9,549 bases of DNA, from NCBI GenBank assembly GCA_035637315.1, contig DASPXK010000408.1, forward strand, positions 1 through 9,549. Direction: 5' to 3'. Positions within the stretch are counted from its first letter, which is position 1, and every line of letters begins with the position of its first letter. Below the pieces are notes generated by a model. That model was not told where the DNA came from and did not search any database. It saw only the letters and a list, made by a program, of their open reading frames with translations. Source of the stretch: DASPXK01 sp035637315 (lineage in GTDB: Bacteria > Chloroflexota > UBA6077 > JACCZL01). Made by a program: the position numbers and the translations under genes. This document shows positions 5,721-9,549 of the stretch, piece after piece.

Positions 5721-7202
5721 CTACCCCTCGAGCAGATACCCCCAGCGCTTCCTGGCCGCCTCGCGATGCTCGCGGGGCGGGACGTTGAGGGGTGGGAACT
5801 CGTCGCGCCATTCCCACGGGCGAGTCGCGTCGATCAGGCCGCGCGAGTTGGTGAAGTCCTTGACCCGCTTCCTCTCGGGCGGGATCCTCGGGTCGAGCGG
5901 CGTGCTCCAGGCGCGCTGGATGATGTCGATCGAGGTGGCCGGATCGGAGCGGGTGCAGAGCGCCCACATCACCTCCTCGAGGTTGGTCGGTTCGATGTCA
6001 TCGTCGACCACCACGACGTAGCGGCCTGCGTATGCGCCCGCGTGACACTGCGACGCGACGTGCAGCACCTGGCGGGCGTGCCCGGGGTAGCGCTGCGTGA
6101 TCGCCACGACCGTGAACAGGCGTGAGCCGCCGACCTCATGCTGCCAGGCCCCGACCACGTCGGGGATGCCGGCCTTTTCGAGGTCGTCACGGAGCAGCGC
6201 CGAGCGCAGCAGGGCGCGGTAGCGCGCCTGCTCGTCAGGCGGCTGGCCGGGTGGCGAGCCGACCAGGATCGGCTGGTTGCGGTAATAGAGCGCCTCGACG
6301 TGGAGGACCGGCTCCTCGCGGCTGGCCGAGCCGTAGTAGCCAGTCCATTCCCCGAACGGCCCCTCGACCAGCAACTCCTGGGTGGTGGCGAAGCCCTCCA
6401 CGGCGATCTCGGCGTCGGCGGGGATCGGCAGCCCGGTCACCGGCCCGCGAATGATCTCGACCGGCTCGCCGCGCACCCCGCCAACCCAGTCGTACTCGCT
6501 GAGGCCGTACGGGATCTCGGTACAGGAGGCCAGGAATTGGAGCGGGTCGCTGCCGAAGACCATCGCCACCGGACAGGGCTCACCGCGGTCGAAATACTTC
6601 TGGCGTTGGATCCGGCCGTGCTTGCCGGGCGAGATGTAGTAGCCGAGCCGGTTCCGATCGTGGACCATCACGCGGTACGTGCCCAGATTGACCCAGCCGT
6701 CGTCCGGATCGCGGGTGATGTCGAACGAGCCGGTCCCGATGTAGCGGCCGCCGTCGTCCGGGTGCCACTTCGGGGCCGGGAAGATAGTCATGTCGATCTC
6801 GTCGCCGCGACGCACGTTCTCCATCACCGGCGCGTCCGAGACCTCGACCGGCGGGATCGGCTTCAGATCCTTGATCCTGGTCCGCCACGTCTCGCATAGC
6901 TCGGCCTTGGGCAGTCCAAGCGGCAGTCCCAGGGTCAGGGCGATTCGGTCAGTTGACCCGAAGCCGTTGACGAAAACTCGAAAGTCGGGCGCGTAGCCTG
7001 GGACCTGGTCGAACATGGCGGCCGGGGATTCGTTGGCGTGCTGGAGCACGTCCGTGGCTGCCCCAATCTCCTCCTCGGCGTTGGCGCCGTGCACGACACG
7101 GAGCTGGCCCATCCGCTCGACTTCGTCTAGCCAACTCCTCAAGCCGCGGTACTGCAGTCCACCCCGCTGGCCTGTCTCGGTTCGCTCGATCGTGATCGCC
7201 AT
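5721..7202 (-). CDS. UbiD family decarboxylase (ubiD-1)
   Basis: A 493-residue UbiD-like protein, normal length for the family, which uses prenylated FMN to decarboxylate (or carboxylate) aromatic and alpha,beta-unsaturated acids. Aligned by spacing with fungal Fdc1 (metal ligands Asn168, His191, Glu233; catalytic Arg173, Glu277, Glu282), the equivalents are Asn172, His195 and Glu236, and Arg177, Glu280 and Glu285. They sit in NLGTYR, SPGKHG, SEYDWVGG and EGPFGEWTGYYG. The active site therefore looks complete. ATG 7202 is preceded by GGAGGG at a distance of 8 bases. Second gene of the operon, downstream of a paralogue across a palindromic element. The substrate is unknown, and no ubiX is present in the window. 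Confidence 0.93.
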   Translation of the reverse strand: MAITIERTETGQRGGLQYRGLRSWLDEVERMGQLRVVHGANAEEEIGAATDVLQHANESPAAMFDQVPGYAPDFRVFVNGFGSTDRIALTLGLPLGLPKAELCETWRTRIKDLKPIPPVEVSDAPVMENVRRGDEIDMTIFPAPKWHPDDGGRYIGTGSFDITRDPDDGWVNLGTYRVMVHDRNRLGYYISPGKHGRIQRQKYFDRGEPCPVAMVFGSDPLQFLASCTEIPYGLSEYDWVGGVRGEPVEIIRGPVTGLPIPADAEIAVEGFATTQELLVEGPFGEWTGYYGSASREEPVLHVEALYYRNQPILVGSPPGQPPDEQARYRALLRSALLRDDLEKAGIPDVVGAWQHEVGGSRLFTVVAITQRYPGHARQVLHVASQCHAGAYAGRYVVVVDDDIEPTNLEEVMWALCTRSDPATSIDIIQRAWSTPLDPRIPPERKRVKDFTNSRGLIDATRPWEWRDEFPPLNVPPREHREAARKRWGYLLEG

Positions 7203-7225
7203 CTCAGTTGCCCTCCATCGATTAC

Positions 7226-7326
7226 TTAGTCACCAAGACACCACGACACTAAGACACCGAACAAAGATAGCGCAGAGAGTGGATGTTCCACATCAACCCT
7301 TGGCGACTTGGTGTCTTGGCGGTGAA
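7226..7326. repeat. Palindromic intergenic element B (8-base units)
   Basis: A 101-base palindromic element between ubiD-2 and ubiD-1. The left arm reads CACCAAGA, CACCACGA, CACTAAGA, CACCGAAC; the right arm, on the other strand, reads TTCACCGCCAAGACACCA then AGTCGCCAAG. The two arms share 21 of 28 positions, including a perfect 11-base complement (7233-7243 with 7309-7319) around a central stretch of about 65 bases. Its GGTGAA end (7321-7326) lies 6 bases from the ubiD-2 stop. Same style as element A, but with 8-base rather than 9-base units. Confidence 0.65.
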
Positions 7327-7332
7327 TCGTCT

Positions 7333-8937
7333 TCACATCTCCTCCTCACCGGGCTGGTGGCCCGGCTCGAAGCCGCCCACCTCGTGATAGACGACCTTGG
7401 TCTCTTGCTCGAAGGCGCGGACGGGCGGGACCTGGCCAGGAAGGCCCAGCTCGGCCCAGCGGCTGGCCACCCGATCGTACAGCTCCTTGCGGAGCGTGGT
7501 CCGCTTGGAGAAGACGGGCAGATAGCGGTGCTCCTTGCAGGCGTTGATCAGCGCCTTCGAGCCGTAGGGCCGTTCCTCGGGCGGGTTCTGGGTCGGGTCG
7601 AGCCATGTGCTCCAGGTGTTGCGGAGGATGTCGATGTCCTCGATTGGGTTGCAGCGGGTGCTCATCGCCCAGATGACCTGGTCCGTGTCGGTCGGATCGA
7701 CGTCTTCGTCGACGGCGACGATCCACTTGGTGAAGTAGGCCCCACCGGGTACGTGAGCGGCCAGCGCCAGGGTCTGGGCAGCGTGGCCGGCGTAGCGCTG
7801 CTCGAGGCTGATGACGGTCATGCCGAAGCCGCCGGCGGCGGCCGGGTGGGCATAGACGCCCTGGATGCCGGGGATGCCGAGACGGTCGAGGTCGGACCAG
7901 ATGCGGGCCGAGCGGATGACCGAAAAGAAGCCGCTCTGCTCGTTGGAGGGGTAATCGGCCATCAGGGCGTTGGTCAGGATCGGGCGTGTGCGATAGTGGA
8001 CCGCCGTCACGTCCACCAGCGGACAGCCGGCCTCGGGCCGGCCGTAGTAGCCAGTGAACTCGCCGAACGGGCCCTCCTTCTTCACCGACTGCGGCCGAAT
8101 GACGCCCTCGACGACCAGCTCGGCGTTGGCCGGGACCAAGAGGTCGGTAGTCGTTCCTCGCACGACCGGAATCGGCTCGCCCTTCACGCCGCCGGCGAAG
8201 TCATACTCTGAGACGTTCTTCGGAAATGTCTGCGAGCCGATGACCATGAACAACGGGTCGATGCCCCAGGCTGCCGCGACGTAGATCGGCTCACCGCGCT
8301 GCCAGGCGCGAGTGATGTGGAGGCGGGCATCCTTGCCGGGCGACAGATAGAGGCCGACCTGGTTCTTGCTCTGGACCATCATGCGGTAGGTGCCCACGTT
8401 CAGGTAGCCGCTGTCGGGATCACGGGTGATAACGGCATCGGCGGTGCCTGCGTAGCGGCCGCCGTCGAGCGGCCAGTGCTTCGGGATGGGGAGCTGGCTC
8501 AGATCGACGTCGGCGCCGGTCACGCTGTTCTCGTAAACGGGCGCCTCCGAGCGCGGCACCTCGCGAGGCGGGATCTGGCGCTGCTTGTCCTTGACGCGCC
8601 TGATCAATTCGACGGTCGGAGTATCTGGTGGCTCCTCGAGCGTGATGGCGATCCGCTTGAGGCTGGGGCCCAGGATGTTCCACAGCAACTGGGCCCCGAA
8701 CGGGCTGTTCTCGTAGCCGCGCGGATTCTCGAAGAGGATGGCGGGTGAGGGCTGTTGCTTGGCCACCAGGTAGCCGATGGCGCCCATCTCCTCGTCCCAG
8801 TCGACGGGCTGACCGACCCGCACCAGCTCGTCGATCTCGTCGACACGTGCCAGCCACTCTCGCAAATCCTGGATCGGGGTAGCCCTGTCGCCCTCCGCCA
8901 CGATCGCCACTGCGCCTGGTTGTGCGCGGGTCGTCAT
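7333..8937 (-). CDS. UbiD family decarboxylase (ubiD-2)
   Basis: A 534-residue UbiD-like protein, paralogous to ubiD-1 and alignable without gaps through the cofactor region. Asn180 and Arg185 (NVGTYR), Glu244 (SEYDFAGG), and Glu288 and Glu293 (EGPFGEFTGYYG) are in place. The third metal-ligand position, His in ubiD-1, is Asp203 here (SPGKDARLH). The C-terminal segment (WAMSTRCNP...WSTWLDP) also matches the paralogue. ATG 8937 is chosen over an upstream start at 9018 because AGGTGAGGG lies 4 to 8 bases before it and the extra 27 residues are unlike the family. It is the first gene of the decarboxylase operon and 44 bases downstream of the nuclease-like gene, so it may be co-transcribed with that gene or have its own promoter. 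Confidence 0.93.
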   Translation of the reverse strand: MTTRAQPGAVAIVAEGDRATPIQDLREWLARVDEIDELVRVGQPVDWDEEMGAIGYLVAKQQPSPAILFENPRGYENSPFGAQLLWNILGPSLKRIAITLEEPPDTPTVELIRRVKDKQRQIPPREVPRSEAPVYENSVTGADVDLSQLPIPKHWPLDGGRYAGTADAVITRDPDSGYLNVGTYRMMVQSKNQVGLYLSPGKDARLHITRAWQRGEPIYVAAAWGIDPLFMVIGSQTFPKNVSEYDFAGGVKGEPIPVVRGTTTDLLVPANAELVVEGVIRPQSVKKEGPFGEFTGYYGRPEAGCPLVDVTAVHYRTRPILTNALMADYPSNEQSGFFSVIRSARIWSDLDRLGIPGIQGVYAHPAAAGGFGMTVISLEQRYAGHAAQTLALAAHVPGGAYFTKWIVAVDEDVDPTDTDQVIWAMSTRCNPIEDIDILRNTWSTWLDPTQNPPEERPYGSKALINACKEHRYLPVFSKRTTLRKELYDRVASRWAELGLPGQVPPVRAFEQETKVVYHEVGGFEPGHQPGEEEM

Positions 8938-8941
8938 GCCG

Positions 8942-8950
8942 CCCTCACCT
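8942..8950 (-). promoter_or_regulatory. Ribosome-binding site deciding the ubiD-2 start
   Basis: On the minus strand AGGTGAGGG (8950-8942) sits 4 to 8 bases before the ATG at 8937, fixing the start of ubiD-2. No comparable site precedes the longer upstream reading. Confidence 0.6.
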
Positions 8951-8981
8951 GCATCTCGCCGCTCCCTGTCTTGGTCCGATG

Positions 8982-9506
8982 TCAGACCAGCATAGTGGGC
9001 CTGACGGCGGCCGGGCAACTGCAGCGACCCCGATTGGGGTCCCAGCTACGTTGCCGGGGCCGCCATGTCTCCCACTGGGTTCGAACCCTCTTTATCTCGT
9101 CGTCTCCCTTCGGGAGCGACCAGAAAGGGAACTCCGACTGCCCCTTCTTCTGCCTCTCCTCCAAGCCCTTGCGCACCTGCTCAGCGACCCGATCGCCCGC
9201 CTCCAAGAACGCTTCGAATTCTTGTTTGGCAGCCAGGTATCGCAGAAGGACATAAAAGCTCCTCAGACCGTGGATACACTTCGCCGGAAGGGACGTCGGC
9301 CAAATAGAGACCCTGCTCAAAGACGTCTTGACCTGCAGAGCCGCTTGTGCTCTCGTGCTTGGTTCGCTAACGAGGATGTCTATGCCGGCAGTATTGCGGA
9401 CCGTGGGCAGAGCGATCAAAGCACGGAGCGTTAGCTTCATCGCCACGAAGTGGACGCCGGCTATCCCGATCAAGTCATTAGGCAGCTTCGCTCCGTTGGA
9501 AGCCAT
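8982..9506 (-). CDS. Hypothetical protein, possible PD-(D/E)XK nuclease-like core
   Basis: A 174-residue protein that looks well conserved though I cannot name the family with certainty. The opening (NDLIGIAGVHFVAMKLTLRA, about 10-29) is a helix typical of restriction-endonuclease-like folds. It is followed by LPTVRNTAGIDILV (Asp43) and AALQVKTS (Gln58-x-Lys60), which together fit the D...(E/Q)xK metal site. Then come FYVLLRYLAAKQEFEAFLEA and a highly charged helix with RKGLEERQKKGQ. The last 25 or so residues after TQWETWRP are Arg/Pro/Cys-rich and look unlike the core, perhaps a read-through extension. ATG 9506 has AGGAG six bases upstream. A nuclease next to decarboxylase genes need not be functionally linked. 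Nuclease activity is a prediction from motif only. Confidence 0.7.
   Translation of the reverse strand: MASNGAKLPNDLIGIAGVHFVAMKLTLRALIALPTVRNTAGIDILVSEPSTRAQAALQVKTSLSRVSIWPTSLPAKCIHGLRSFYVLLRYLAAKQEFEAFLEAGDRVAEQVRKGLEERQKKGQSEFPFWSLPKGDDEIKRVRTQWETWRPRQRSWDPNRGRCSCPAAVRPTMLV
8989..9018 (-). promoter_or_regulatory. Weak candidate promoter for the ubiD operon
   Basis: On the minus strand TTGCCC (9018-9013) and TATGCT (8994-8989) are separated by 18 bases, each a 4-of-6 match to consensus. It lies inside the 3' end of the nuclease-like gene and would give a leader of about 45 bases. In GC-rich DNA this level of match can arise by chance, so read-through from the upstream gene is equally likely. 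Confidence 0.2.
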
Positions 9507-9549
9507 CCGAATCTCCTCTCTCGGCGGCCGATGGATAACCGCGCCTACG

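Noticed and set aside
5629..7326. Elements A and B as a CRISPR array
   Set aside because: The units are 8-9 bases, arranged as inverted arms without spacers, and there are no cas genes.
7015..8211. A 398-codon plus-strand open frame
   Set aside because: It lies antisense across the start of ubiD-1, element B and much of ubiD-2, crosses an intergenic palindrome, and has His/Arg/Asp-rich composition typical of antisense frames in high-GC genes. The opposing UbiD genes have clear family motifs.
9026..9041. GACCCC-GATT-GGGGTC stem-loop as a terminator
   Set aside because: The stem is only six pairs, lies inside the end of the nuclease-like gene, and is not followed by a T-rich run on the minus strand.

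Overview
This is a GC-rich, densely packed bacterial stretch (most codons end in G or C) with no ribosomal RNA, tRNA, insertion sequence, phage gene or CRISPR array that I can see. The gene content suggests an uncultivated environmental bacterium, possibly Chloroflexota: tandem UbiD-like decarboxylases beside a DUF6282-type hydrolase, a CGNR zinc-finger regulator, a VOC protein, very short membrane and helical proteins, and a VapBC-like module. No marker gene is present, so the lineage is a guess.

Layout. At 50-541 (+) is a SnoaL-like protein. It converges, with a 5-base gap, on a three-gene minus-strand operon read from 1298 down to 547: a 47-residue single-helix membrane protein, an 82-residue hypothetical protein and a VOC-fold protein, each overlapping the next. 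A divergent promoter region (about 1400-1450) separates this operon from a CGNR/ABATE zinc-finger regulator (1481-2101, +). That gene converges on a DUF4436-like membrane protein (2107-3069, -), which is divergent from a YbaK-type aminoacyl-tRNA deacylase (3205-3672, +). A 234-base gap with a candidate extended -10 promoter then leads into an AbrB-like antitoxin (3907-4179) and a PIN-domain toxin (4181-4645).

The main unit is a minus-strand operon, read ubiD-2 (8937 to 7333), ubiD-1 (7202 to 5721), DUF6282 (5614 to 4709). Both UbiD paralogues keep the catalytic Arg and the paired Glu residues expected of prenylated-FMN decarboxylases. The DUF6282 protein looks like a metal-dependent TIM-barrel hydrolase. 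Together they suggest a catabolic or remodelling step on an unidentified carboxylated, probably aromatic or unsaturated, substrate. No UbiX prenyltransferase is in the window, so the cofactor would be supplied from elsewhere.

The most unusual structure lies inside that operon. Both intercistronic gaps are filled by long imperfect palindromes ending in or near TTCACC...GGTGAA, with arms built from 8- or 9-base units. Upstream of ubiD-2 lies a conserved-looking protein with a possible PD-(D/E)XK nuclease core (8982-9506, -).
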